Shown here: positions 27,847 to 38,028 of the stretch, piece after piece | How positions within the stretch are numbered: position 1 is the stretch's first letter | Layout: every line of letters starts with the position of its first letter | NCBI GenBank assembly: GCA_946553025.1 | Contig: CAMNRM010000006.1 | Location: forward strand, 1-64,000 | Source: an uncultured Clostridium sp. | Lineage (GTDB): Bacteria; Bacillota; Clostridia; Lachnospirales; Lachnospiraceae | Length of the DNA stretch: 64,000 bases | Direction: 5' to 3' | Notes under the pieces: generated by a model | What the model was told of the DNA's origin: nothing | The model's input: only the letters and a program-made list of their open reading frames with translations | Databases searched by the model: none | Translations under genes and position numbers: made by a program

Positions 27847-29282
27847 ATAAGCGATTTACAAAAACACTTCAAAAGTACAGCGAGCAGATTCAAAATCTAA
27901 ATAAGGAAAAGGAAAAATTACAAAAACGACGCAGTGTTGAGATGTTTTTTTCTTTTGATATTGTAAATTCTTCTTCTTATAAAACTGTGAATTTTACCGG
28001 ATGGTCGCAGGTCATTATCACATTATTTGCCCGGATTCAGGAAAAGGTTGCCAAGAAGATTCCCAGTGCGGAAATGTGGAAAATCTTGGGCGATGAAGTG
28101 ATTTTTATTGTGCCGGTTCTTGAAAAACAGGATATTTTTATCTACATCAGCAATGTTTTTGAAATATTGAATCAAACGGTTTTTCAATTAAAGACAGGGA
28201 CATTTTTTGAGGATCAGGAGCTGCAGGGATTAGATCAGGATTTTTTGAAGATGCAAAATATTATTTCCCTGAAGGCGGCGGCCTGGATGGCGATTATAGG
28301 AGAAGAGATAAAGCCGGAAAAGTACGATAACCTGATGAAGCGTTTTAAATTGCAGGAAGGCTATGAAATTTTTGAGTTTTTGGGCAATGATATTGACACA
28401 GGTTTTAGGATTAAAGCTAATACGCAGGATAAAAGGCTGGTGATTAGTTATGAACTGGCATATATTTTGTCGAGAAATACGGATTCCCTAAAAAATATTT
28501 ACATTGTTACCTATAAACGTTTAAAGGGAATTTGGCAGAATCATTTATATCCGATAATCTGGTATCATGATGAAAAATTTGCGGAAGGAATATCTTTGGA
28601 AGACAGTTTTTATTATGATGAGCGGGAAAACAGCGAACTGGTCGATGAATATTTTAAAAACAGAAAAGATCCTGTGCTGCAAAGTAAAATGTATGAAGAT
28701 GTAGATTATGCATTGAATAAAATTTTAACGGATCGGAAGTTAGCGGATAAGTTTGAAAAGATTGATAAGGTGATTGAGGAATCGCAGAATGATATAAAGC
28801 ATTTATTAGATCCGAAGTTTTTGCTGCGGCTGCATTGCGTGGCGGTATGTTTTGATCAAAGCAAGAAAAAGATACTTATTATGAAAAGGTCAGAGCACAG
28901 AAAAAAGCTGGCAGGACTTTGGGAGTTTGGATGTGCCAAGGGAAGCCTGGAAAAATCATTGGTGGAACAGATTGAAGAAGATTATTGGCTGGATTTTGGA
29001 ATACGAATTAAGGTTATCTGTAATAAAAGCCGGAACGATGTGCAGCCTGTTCCACTGGCGATTTATGAAGTAGAGGGAGAACAGGGAAAAGACAAAGGAA
29101 TCATTACATTGGCAGAGATTATTGGAAATGTGGATATAGAAGGATTTCAGGGCGATAAACATTCTCAGATTCGCTGGATAGAAGAAGATGAAGCAAAGCA
29201 GTTTTTCGAGCCGACTGTAGATGACTTTCAAAATACGTTAAATATGGTGTTTTGCTGGCTGAAGGAAAATCCTATAGGCTGA
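27840..29282 (+). CDS. Class III nucleotide cyclase-like domain fused to a degenerate Nudix domain
   Basis: MFFSFDIVNSSSYK and WKILGDEVIFIV (two metal-Asp motifs), FLGNDIDTGFRIKANTQDKRLVIS; C-terminal WEFGCAKGSLEKSLVEQIEEDYWLDFGI aligns to a Nudix box without gaps. Confidence 0.7.
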   Translation: MVDKRFTKTLQKYSEQIQNLNKEKEKLQKRRSVEMFFSFDIVNSSSYKTVNFTGWSQVIITLFARIQEKVAKKIPSAEMWKILGDEVIFIVPVLEKQDIFIYISNVFEILNQTVFQLKTGTFFEDQELQGLDQDFLKMQNIISLKAAAWMAIIGEEIKPEKYDNLMKRFKLQEGYEIFEFLGNDIDTGFRIKANTQDKRLVISYELAYILSRNTDSLKNIYIVTYKRLKGIWQNHLYPIIWYHDEKFAEGISLEDSFYYDERENSELVDEYFKNRKDPVLQSKMYEDVDYALNKILTDRKLADKFEKIDKVIEESQNDIKHLLDPKFLLRLHCVAVCFDQSKKKILIMKRSEHRKKLAGLWEFGCAKGSLEKSLVEQIEEDYWLDFGIRIKVICNKSRNDVQPVPLAIYEVEGEQGKDKGIITLAEIIGNVDIEGFQGDKHSQIRWIEEDEAKQFFEPTVDDFQNTLNMVFCWLKENPIG

Positions 29283-29384
29283 AGAAAATGCGGGCTGTAG
29301 ATAGAGCGTGGCGGCGAAAGAAAGCACTGGCGAAAAAAGGAAGCATGAACATAAGATAGTCCTGACGGAGAGAAGGAAGAGCAA

Positions 29385-30539
29385 ATGAACGGAAAAAAAT
29401 ATCAGGAATCGGATCGGATATCTGCGGGCTTTATACTGGCGGGGATGGTGTTTTTTGGACTGACCAATAGCTTTCCTCTTTGCGTGCTTCTTTTTATGGG
29501 AATAGGACTGATAAGCGCAGTGATTTTTATAGGAGGGCCTGTACCTTACCAAAACATTAGAGAACAAAAAGCAGCAAATCTGCGGCTGGCGATGACTGCG
29601 GGGTGCTGCCTTTGCATTGCGGCAGTCAGCTATAATCTGGTGGTTAGCCTGTGGCGTATGATAGAGGGGGGGATGCTTTCCTTTGCTTATTTTATTATGC
29701 TGGAGGCTGGCCGGGAATTATTCCATGTGGGAATGCTTATTTGTGTGATTTTATCGTTTCACCGGGGATGGTGTAAATTTACAGGAAGTTTTTTTGCCGG
29801 AGGTTATTTCTTTCTGCGGGTAGTTTCCACTTCCTGGTATGTTCTTGTCTGGGAACTCCCTGTGCCTTTGGAAAGAAAGCTGTTATTTTTTCTGCGGGAA
29901 GGATGTTTGTTTCTTTATTGTGTCGGTATGGTGCTGTTTTTTCAGCGGAGATTTCGCCGGACATCGTCGGAGGAGGAAGCTTTTGGTGCTGAGGATGCAG
30001 GTACAGTAAGACAGGAAGAGGCCGGAGATGAAGGCAGCATGAACCCGGAGGAATCTGGCTATAAAAGAAGTGTGCAGCAGGAGGATTGCGGATATAAAGG
30101 AAATACATGGCTGACGGTTTCCAGTGTAATTTATACGGTTTTGGCGATAATAGGTGCAGGTTTTTCTTCGTTTATCTTTGCTGCGCATTATCTGGATACG
30201 GGAGATGGAAATATAACGCTGTATAAGGGTCAGCTTTTTTCACTTTTTATTGCGGCCTGTTCACTGTTTGATAATCTTTTTTACCTGTATGTTGGTTTAT
30301 ATGGAAGCTGTTATGCAAATCGACCTGAAAAAGCAAAAACCTGTATGCTTCTGGGCTGGATTTTGCTTGCCGGAGCAGTTATTATGTTTGCGGGAGGTTG
30401 TATCGTGATCGTAAGAAGCGCGTGGCTGTTGGTGGAACGCATAGGAATATTGGTGATTTTACCGGCATTGTTTCGGTCTGCACTTGCCGGAATCTATCTT
30501 AAAGGAGGAAAAGAATTATGGAAGAAAAGAAGAAAATAA
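29385..30539 (+). CDS. Polytopic membrane protein, unknown function
   Basis: Multiple hydrophobic segments. Confidence 0.7.
   Translation: MNGKKYQESDRISAGFILAGMVFFGLTNSFPLCVLLFMGIGLISAVIFIGGPVPYQNIREQKAANLRLAMTAGCCLCIAAVSYNLVVSLWRMIEGGMLSFAYFIMLEAGRELFHVGMLICVILSFHRGWCKFTGSFFAGGYFFLRVVSTSWYVLVWELPVPLERKLLFFLREGCLFLYCVGMVLFFQRRFRRTSSEEEAFGAEDAGTVRQEEAGDEGSMNPEESGYKRSVQQEDCGYKGNTWLTVSSVIYTVLAIIGAGFSSFIFAAHYLDTGDGNITLYKGQLFSLFIAACSLFDNLFYLYVGLYGSCYANRPEKAKTCMLLGWILLAGAVIMFAGGCIVIVRSAWLLVERIGILVILPALFRSALAGIYLKGGKELWKKRRK
30012..30110 (+). repeat. 33-bp x 3 in-frame repeat in a cytosolic loop
   Basis: QEEAGDEGSMN/PEESGYKRSVQ/QEDCGYKGNTW. Confidence 0.65.
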
Positions 30540-30886
30540 CGGTGCTGTGCTATCAGAAATGCACTACCTGCCAGAAGGCGTTAAAATGGCTGGATGAGCA
30601 TCATATTGCGTACACGGCACGGCCGATTAAGGAGGAAAACCCGTCAAAAGAGGAATTAAAAACATGGTTTCAGAAGAGCGGGCTTCCGTTAAAACGATTT
30701 TTCAATACCAGCGGAAATCTGTATAAGGAAATGCAGTTAAAGGATAAGCTGGGAGAGATGTCCGAGGATGAACAGTTAGCCCTGTTAGCCACAGACGGGA
30801 TGCTGGTCAAGCGGCCTTTGGTGGTGGCCGATGGTTTTGTACTGACGGGATTTAAAGAAAAAGAGTGGGAAGAAAAGGATTGGTAA
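30518..30886 (+). CDS. ArsC/Spx-family reductase
   Basis: YQKCTTCQKALKWLDEHHI; KRPLVVADGFVLTGFKEKEWEE. Confidence 0.9.
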   Translation: MEEKKKITVLCYQKCTTCQKALKWLDEHHIAYTARPIKEENPSKEELKTWFQKSGLPLKRFFNTSGNLYKEMQLKDKLGEMSEDEQLALLATDGMLVKRPLVVADGFVLTGFKEKEWEEKDW

Positions 30887-30892
30887 TTACAC

Positions 30893-31372
30893 ATGTCAAT
30901 CATTGGAAATTTTGGGTTATGTTCACGAAAAGATTATCATTGTCTTGTGGATTTTATAAAAAATAATCAGTTGGAAGAAGCCGAAAATTTGATGCAGAAG
31001 ATTGCTGAGGGCTTTGAAGAGTCGGCTAAACTGTTAAACGATAGTCGGTGTTCAGGGGAAGTATATATTGCAGTATTTGACTATCTTAAGGAAAGAGAAG
31101 GTATAGATGTCAGAAAAAATGAAGATGTAAAAAAGGTAAGTGAACTTTGGCGTAAAGTTATTGGCGGTTACGAAATGATAGCTTTTGCAGAAGAAGAAAA
31201 AGAGCAGTTATTATCCCGGGAAAATACGATAAATTATCCGGGTGTTATTCAATATGTCAATGACTTTTTTGCGTATGATTATGAGGATTTTGGACAGGCT
31301 GCCTGTGAAGATCTTCTGGGAAATCTTAGAAAGACAGAAGAAGGAAATGTCCTTATTTGGTGGGCATGTTAA
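30893..31372 (+). CDS. Hypothetical protein (AT-rich accessory)
   Basis: 159-aa ORF; no recognised family. Confidence 0.6.
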   Translation: MSIIGNFGLCSRKDYHCLVDFIKNNQLEEAENLMQKIAEGFEESAKLLNDSRCSGEVYIAVFDYLKEREGIDVRKNEDVKKVSELWRKVIGGYEMIAFAEEEKEQLLSRENTINYPGVIQYVNDFFAYDYEDFGQAACEDLLGNLRKTEEGNVLIWWAC

Positions 31373-31434
31373 TGGAATGTTGCCTGCATATTTTAAGAGG
31401 GTATTAAATATCTGACAGAAAAGGAGTTGAAGAT

Positions 31435-34400
31435 TTGTCTAAACTAGAAGTTATCGAAGAACTGCAACAAATGCTTCAAAGTATGAGAACCATAACTAAA
31501 AATTTAGATAATAGCATTTTATGCCTGAAGGAAGTACTTGATGCAGAGGTGTTTATTCCAACGGGGTTAATTAATGAAATTAGAGATTGCTTGACTCAGA
31601 TTAGCAAAAAGCAGATAGAGTTTAATGAAAAGTATCAGAAGTTAAATAATCATGATCCAACTACAAAATACGCAGTTCTTGAAAGTGAATTTGAGGAGAT
31701 ACACCGAATTTTAGAAGAAAAAAGTAAGCAAATTAGTGTGATCCATTTCTTCTTATCTCTACATTCGGAAGACGAAGTAACAGAACATGTTCTGCAGAAA
31801 CGGAAAGAGAGCTTAATTGGCCTAGATTTTGATAATATTGATACAAAGAAATTAGAGTCAGTTGCTGAACCATATGTATTATTACAGAAAGCATTTTTAG
31901 AAGAGGACATTAAGAAAAAATTTTCTTTTGAATATCGATTGGCCTCATATTTTGAGGAGGAAATTGTAACTGGTATTCACTTTTCGACATTGTCTTTCCG
32001 GGATGAAACGATAAGTTCATCATCAGGCATTTTAGATGAAAAGGAAACTATTGAACAGAACCAGCAAAAACTTTTTTCTGATACTGGAAAAAGTAAAAAC
32101 AAAGAAGTTGCAGTGAGTGAAGATGTAGAGAATGATTCACAGAAGTTGTCGGATGAGGAATCTTTGACAGATAAGGAATTAGAGGCTCTTTATACAGAAG
32201 AAAACTCTCATACTTTAGCCGTACAGGAAACTGAAAAATCAAAAAAAGGATTTGGCGCAAAAGAGTTTAAGAGTGACATTGCAAAGCAATATCAAGAAGA
32301 AAAAATAGCATGTCTTGTAGAAGTCGTAAGAAATTGTGGGTATTCAATCGAAGGAATTTCTGCAAAGAAAAATGCTGATATAAAGCTTTATGAGATTGCT
32401 ACTGAAAAACTTTTACAAGCTGGATATTTGAAAAAGTATATCATTAAGAATTTAGGTGAATTTTTCACTTTATCAATACGAGGTGAGAGTGCTTTTAAAA
32501 CAAAAGCATCATTATCCTTTATTAATCAGCATTGCAGAAAAAATATTTCATTGCAAGATATCGGAGAGCATATAAAAGATTCAGCTAATTCAGCTATTGT
32601 ACGTCTTATGGCGTTTAACAGTATCGTTAAGCAGCGCTCTATTTTACCCCATTATATTTTTTTAAATGCTAAAAATATAATGGGAACAGACTATTTCCTA
32701 ATTGGTTATCCTATGTTACGTAAGGATATGATTTGGCATATTGGAGTTGTAAGTGAAAATCCAAAAAAATTTTATGAATTAAGAGAACGGTTAAATGAAG
32801 TTATTAGCGAGAATGATGTCTTAATTGTATATGGATTGACATTAGAAAATGCGAAGTCGGTAAAAAATTGGCTGGTCAGTGAACTCAATATTGAGAGCAG
32901 TATTGTTGGAATTACTGCTTTATCTGAGAAGGCAGTAGTTGATGCAGATACAAAAGAAGTATTAGTGTTGGATGATTTAGAGGAGGAATACGCGGAATCT
33001 TCTGTAAAAACGGTAAATGAAGAACGGGAAAGTGCGAATACAAAGGAGTTTTCATTTGAGTCAGAGGAAGTTGATGAAGATCTGATCAAGTCAATTGATA
33101 TTGAAAAAAATCAAGTAAATGATATAGAAGAGCCAGATATAGGACAGAATTTTGAAAAGGATGATAGCGAGAATACATTTTCTGCAACCGATGAACTTGC
33201 AGCTACTGTGGAAATCGAAAATCATAGATTGCCAGAAAATGATACCGAACTCGAGGAAACTTCTGAAAATGATATTCAACAGGCAGCTATATTATTATCA
33301 GATGAAGAAAAAGAAGCATATATTGAACAGTATTATAACTTTATTATTTCAGGAAAAACGTATGCTGCATCAGCTTATTTAAAGGTATTAACACGAAGAT
33401 ATTTTTGTTTTGAGCCTCATTATCGACAGTTAGCCTATGCCATAAATGATCCAATGGAAGGATGTACATATAGCTCTGATACAATTTTTAATGTATATTA
33501 TGGGGAATTTGCACCGATATCGGATTATTATATTGTAGCGGCGGCAATACGTAATTTCTTTTTTGATCAGTATAGTTATGATTATTCTATTCAGCAGGTT
33601 TATGCAATGTTAAGCGGAAATCGGTTATTCGCAAATAATCCATCACTTGAAAAAGTCGTTTATGATTTGATGACATTTAAAAAGGAACGACATATTGGAA
33701 TGGATCGTTATGCGGATTATAGAGAGAAGGAAAGAAATTCTCTTGAAAAGCGTTTGCTGGAAATCCGTTGTGAAGCAAAAGGATATTATGATAATTACGG
33801 AAATGGTAATCTGAAAGAAAATGCTTCACACAAGAGATTTATTGAAACTACTAAGCTTATTTTAGGTGCTGGAAGCGATTTATGTGAATATTTAAAAATT
33901 GTTGCTGATAATGATGAAGATATGCTGGACATGCTGACAGAATTTTTAACCAGTACTTATGTAAAAGATCAGGCTGTTATTAGTGAAGAAAATATTGATC
34001 CTGCGAAGATTAACAAGTCGTTAGATTATTTTTGGGACCGTGCTGGTCAGAATATGAGATTGGTGAAAAAAACATCTGATCTGATGAGCAGTCTTAGAAT
34101 GAATCTTTATAAGAAAGTTTATAAAGTTGTATCTGTACTTTGCAATTATGTTTCTGCTATGAAGTATTCTATGGAAAATACGGATGATGAATCGTGGCAT
34201 GTATACAAAAAAATCAGGACACCTTTATTGAATTCTTTAAAGGAATCTTTAGATGAAGTTTCACAAATTGATTCCAATTCATTGAATGAAAAGGCAGGTA
34301 GAGTTGTATTGCTGCAGACACTACATGAAGTGGAATTACGGTTGTCAGGTGATTATCAGGAGGGTAATTACAAATATTATTATATTGATTTCTTAAAGAA

Positions 34401-36867
34401 TGATAAGGTTTTACTGGATGAGGACTATTTGCCAATTTTGGATGAAGTTCCAGAAATTGAAGAGTTTTCTATTTTGTCAAGAATTCAGTTGCATTGCGAA
34501 CAGGATGAAATAGAATTTCCTGAAAGATTACAGAATATCTTTTCTGGTGGTGATGATTATGGAAGTGCGGCATTAATTCTTAAATATTTGCAGCACGAGG
34601 GAATTGTTTTATCGCCTGAAGAATCAAAAAAATATAATGTAGAAAAAGCTATCGTATATTCTTTAAGAGATCTGGAAAATAAGCGAAAAGGATTCATCGA
34701 GGATATTGAATTGGCTCAAAGCTATGGACAGGTTGATAATACTGTTGAGAATAGTAAAGAATTAATTCTTCAAATAATAGAGTCTTGGTATATCTGGGCT
34801 GTGGAAACAAAAAACTACGGATTCTTTGTTAAAATCCTGGAAGAGTTTAGAAAGAAAATCAAGAAGGATGCACAGAGCAGAGCTCAGGACTTACAGAAGA
34901 GTTTAGATGTATATCTTAATGAAAATAGTTCATGGGCAGAAGATGAATTAGTCAACAAAGCTGTAATTCAGATACAGGATCGTATTGAACAACAAAATTA
35001 TGCAGCTGCTGAAGATTTGTTAAATAGAGTTGTTACAAATGATCTTGAACTTGAGAATTCGGTTGAACAAGAAGATTATTTGGCTTGCTTCCTTGATGAA
35101 TATGATGTTCATTATAGAAAGACTGCAAAACCTGGGGCAACACTCAAATCATTAGTAAATACATCTAAGAACAATAAAGATATCAGAGGCGGTAATAGAT
35201 TATTAGAAAGTTGGCTTCGAGGTGCAGGGGTTAGTGAAACTACATTAAAAACGCTGTTAAGCGTACTTGGTTTTAATGTGGATTCTGTACATGTTGAAGA
35301 ACCAATTCAAGGAAAAATTGAGAATTATACGATACTTTTAAAACGACCTCAAAATGGAAGAAAGAGTAATTATAAACATCCGATCTCCGCATTCGGATCA
35401 GAAGCAGAAATAAAAGGTTTTAGAGTTATTTGCGTTTTCGGAAAGGCAGATGCAACAAGATTGATTGACATTTTTAAGGAAGTTGGTAATGCCAAAAATA
35501 CGCTTGTATTACTTGATTACGCATTGTCTTTAGCGGATCGAAGAACTTTAGCTAGAAAAACTAAGACGGATATGAGTGGAAAAGTATTCGCTGTAATTGA
35601 TAGAGTTGTTCTTTTATATCTGGCTAAACATTATAATGAAACAGCGATAAGTAGAATGCTTATGTCTATTGTGATACCTTTTGCGGCATATCAGCCGTAT
35701 GTTGAAAAATCAGCAGACGTTATGCCACAAGAAATCTTTATCGGCCGCAAATACGAACTCGAAAAGATTGAGTCCCCTACTGGTGTCAATATTGTATATG
35801 GTGGTCGTCAGTTGGGAAAATCTGCATTACTTAGAATGGCTAAAAAAGATATTGATCAGAATGAAAATGGTGATAGAGCAATTCTTGTTGATATCAAGAA
35901 AATTGATTATAAGGCTGCTGCAAAAAAAATCTCAGCAGCATTGTATGATGAAAAGATATTGGATAAAGAACATATTACAGATGATTGGACCGAACTTGCC
36001 AGAGATATAAAAAATCGACTGCGCAGTAAGATAAATCCTATTCCATATCTTTTGCTGTTAATGGATGAAGCTGATACTTTTATTGAAAGTTGTGAAGGCA
36101 TAGGTTATCAACCATTTGATGCGCTTAAGGACATTCAGAGTATTGGCTCCGGAAGATTTAAATTTGTTGTCGCTGGTTTGAGAAATATTGTGCGATTTAA
36201 GAGAGAGGCTGCATTAGGAAATAACAGTGTTCTTACGCATTTGAAATCATTAACAGTAACTCCTTTTAAGGCAATGGAAGCAAGAGAGTTGCTGGAAGTA
36301 CCATTATCATATTTGGGATTTAGATTTCCTAAGGATAACGAAACAGATGTTCTGGTTTCAACCATTTTTGGAACAACTAATTATTTCCCGGGATTATTAC
36401 AGTTATATTGTGCAAAGCTTATTGAGGCAATGCGTCGGGACTATGCAGGATATTCAGAAAGCGAAACACCGCCTTATATTGTAAAGAAGGATCACATTAA
36501 GAAAGTCCTTGCAGAACAGTCATTGCAGCAGGATATTCGTGAAAAATTCTTTATTACATTAAAAGAAGGTGAAGATGATTATTATTATATTATTGCTTTG
36601 CTTGTGGCTTACCACTATCATGAAAATAAATCTCAAAATGGCTCTAGCGTTGTAGAACTTCTGAATATGTCTAATACATTTTCTATTGGAAAGATTGCAG
36701 CGCTCAATTTAGGAAAGTTGGAAGCCCTAATGGAAGAAATGTGTGAATTAAATGTTCTGCAGCATACCGGAGATGGACGCTATAGATTTACAAGACATAG
36801 TTTTTGCCAGATGATGGGAACGGTCCAACAGATTGACGATGAACTTATGAACTATATGGAGGATTAG
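31435..36867 (+). CDS. Giant (1810-aa) protein with C-terminal STAND-like AAA ATPase
   Basis: IFIGRKYELEKIESPTGVNIVYGGRQLGKSALL (Walker A about 35800-35823), YLLLLMDEADTFI Walker B; acidic/coiled N-terminal and helical-repeat middle. TTG start. Confidence 0.8.
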   Translation: MSKLEVIEELQQMLQSMRTITKNLDNSILCLKEVLDAEVFIPTGLINEIRDCLTQISKKQIEFNEKYQKLNNHDPTTKYAVLESEFEEIHRILEEKSKQISVIHFFLSLHSEDEVTEHVLQKRKESLIGLDFDNIDTKKLESVAEPYVLLQKAFLEEDIKKKFSFEYRLASYFEEEIVTGIHFSTLSFRDETISSSSGILDEKETIEQNQQKLFSDTGKSKNKEVAVSEDVENDSQKLSDEESLTDKELEALYTEENSHTLAVQETEKSKKGFGAKEFKSDIAKQYQEEKIACLVEVVRNCGYSIEGISAKKNADIKLYEIATEKLLQAGYLKKYIIKNLGEFFTLSIRGESAFKTKASLSFINQHCRKNISLQDIGEHIKDSANSAIVRLMAFNSIVKQRSILPHYIFLNAKNIMGTDYFLIGYPMLRKDMIWHIGVVSENPKKFYELRERLNEVISENDVLIVYGLTLENAKSVKNWLVSELNIESSIVGITALSEKAVVDADTKEVLVLDDLEEEYAESSVKTVNEERESANTKEFSFESEEVDEDLIKSIDIEKNQVNDIEEPDIGQNFEKDDSENTFSATDELAATVEIENHRLPENDTELEETSENDIQQAAILLSDEEKEAYIEQYYNFIISGKTYAASAYLKVLTRRYFCFEPHYRQLAYAINDPMEGCTYSSDTIFNVYYGEFAPISDYYIVAAAIRNFFFDQYSYDYSIQQVYAMLSGNRLFANNPSLEKVVYDLMTFKKERHIGMDRYADYREKERNSLEKRLLEIRCEAKGYYDNYGNGNLKENASHKRFIETTKLILGAGSDLCEYLKIVADNDEDMLDMLTEFLTSTYVKDQAVISEENIDPAKINKSLDYFWDRAGQNMRLVKKTSDLMSSLRMNLYKKVYKVVSVLCNYVSAMKYSMENTDDESWHVYKKIRTPLLNSLKESLDEVSQIDSNSLNEKAGRVVLLQTLHEVELRLSGDYQEGNYKYYYIDFLKNDKVLLDEDYLPILDEVPEIEEFSILSRIQLHCEQDEIEFPERLQNIFSGGDDYGSAALILKYLQHEGIVLSPEESKKYNVEKAIVYSLRDLENKRKGFIEDIELAQSYGQVDNTVENSKELILQIIESWYIWAVETKNYGFFVKILEEFRKKIKKDAQSRAQDLQKSLDVYLNENSSWAEDELVNKAVIQIQDRIEQQNYAAAEDLLNRVVTNDLELENSVEQEDYLACFLDEYDVHYRKTAKPGATLKSLVNTSKNNKDIRGGNRLLESWLRGAGVSETTLKTLLSVLGFNVDSVHVEEPIQGKIENYTILLKRPQNGRKSNYKHPISAFGSEAEIKGFRVICVFGKADATRLIDIFKEVGNAKNTLVLLDYALSLADRRTLARKTKTDMSGKVFAVIDRVVLLYLAKHYNETAISRMLMSIVIPFAAYQPYVEKSADVMPQEIFIGRKYELEKIESPTGVNIVYGGRQLGKSALLRMAKKDIDQNENGDRAILVDIKKIDYKAAAKKISAALYDEKILDKEHITDDWTELARDIKNRLRSKINPIPYLLLLMDEADTFIESCEGIGYQPFDALKDIQSIGSGRFKFVVAGLRNIVRFKREAALGNNSVLTHLKSLTVTPFKAMEARELLEVPLSYLGFRFPKDNETDVLVSTIFGTTNYFPGLLQLYCAKLIEAMRRDYAGYSESETPPYIVKKDHIKKVLAEQSLQQDIREKFFITLKEGEDDYYYIIALLVAYHYHENKSQNGSSVVELLNMSNTFSIGKIAALNLGKLEALMEEMCELNVLQHTGDGRYRFTRHSFCQMMGTVQQIDDELMNYMED

Positions 36868-36869
36868 TG

Positions 36870-37952
36870 ATGGATCATGTATGGTGGAATCACATCATTA
36901 AAGCCCATTCATTTCTTGAAGAAATTGTATCAGAAACTGTTAAGGGGGGCAGTATTTTGCTCTCCTTACCTGATACTATTCCATGGAGAAATACACTGAT
37001 AGATATTGTTAGTGAACGGCTTCGAGTAGAAAACTCAAAGAATAAGTTGGAAGTAATTGAATGTCCCGATATAGATCCAGGGGAATATTTACTTGAACAA
37101 TATTGTAAAAAAGAAATACGTGCAACATACCGTTATGGTGTTAGCTATGCAAAGTTTCTTGGTCTGTGTCAGGAAACTGTTTTGAATGATAGGTACCTTT
37201 GGGTATCTAATATATCTTCGGAAAAAATTGAAAAATGGATGGATTTTGTATCAGAATATCAAAAAAATGTAAAGGATAAAACCCCGGGAATATTTATATT
37301 AGAAGTTCATGATGATAATTTGATGAAAAAGAGTAAAAAAGGTATTAAGAGCCTAGTATTTAATCAAAGTATCGGTGCATATGATAAATATGCATTTTGT
37401 GCATTAGCGGCTTCGCAAACAACATGCAAAGAGTACTTACGTCCATTTTTAGCAGAAACAGTATCATCAATTTGTGGAGATGATGTTGAGTTATGTGCAG
37501 CATGTGTTTCTTGCGGAAAAGAATTTTTAGAATCTCCAATTGTTGTAATTAATAGAATAATTCAGAATAATTATCGAAGCAGTGGAGAAAAATATACTTT
37601 TAATAAAAATTTTGATAATATTGAAGGAGCGATATGGGAAAGTCAATTAAAGTATATTTTTCCTCTCATAGAGGATTATAGGAAATATTTTATTAGCAGA
37701 TATTCTAGCGCAATAAAAAATGTACTTCCGCTTACTACTAGCTATGGCGAAAAAGTAACAAGTCCCGAAGATGTGGAACTAGGTACTTTGATTTACATGG
37801 TTGGCAAAGGAAACCTAAATATCTCTTCTAGAGAATATTCAGAATTAGAACGCTATAGGAAGGCTAGAAATAAGCTGGCTCATATGAACTTGTTGGATAT
37901 TGATGAACTGGATATTATTCTAAGAACAGGTAAGCACACCTTATATAAATGA
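36870..37952 (+). CDS. Partner protein with C-terminal HEPN-like RNxxxH motif
   Basis: Starts at the overlapping stop of the giant gene (TAGTGATG); RYRKARNKLAHMNLLDIDELDIIL near C-terminus (RNKLAH at 37866-37883). Confidence 0.7.
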   Translation: MDHVWWNHIIKAHSFLEEIVSETVKGGSILLSLPDTIPWRNTLIDIVSERLRVENSKNKLEVIECPDIDPGEYLLEQYCKKEIRATYRYGVSYAKFLGLCQETVLNDRYLWVSNISSEKIEKWMDFVSEYQKNVKDKTPGIFILEVHDDNLMKKSKKGIKSLVFNQSIGAYDKYAFCALAASQTTCKEYLRPFLAETVSSICGDDVELCAACVSCGKEFLESPIVVINRIIQNNYRSSGEKYTFNKNFDNIEGAIWESQLKYIFPLIEDYRKYFISRYSSAIKNVLPLTTSYGEKVTSPEDVELGTLIYMVGKGNLNISSREYSELERYRKARNKLAHMNLLDIDELDIILRTGKHTLYK

Positions 37953-38028
37953 AATACATGATATTTAATTGAAAAACATGCGGCGGTTCTGGATATTAAG
38001 CATCTCCCAGAGCCGCCTGATTATTTAG

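Noticed and set aside
27840-29282. Canonical Pycsar locus
   Set aside because: No adjacent TIR or TM cyclic-nucleotide effector; cyclase substrate class cannot be judged by eye, so only a cyclase-like call is made.
29385-30539. Membrane protein as the effector of the cyclase-Nudix system
   Set aside because: About 100 nt intergenic gap, different composition, and no nucleotide-binding domain; link is unsupported.
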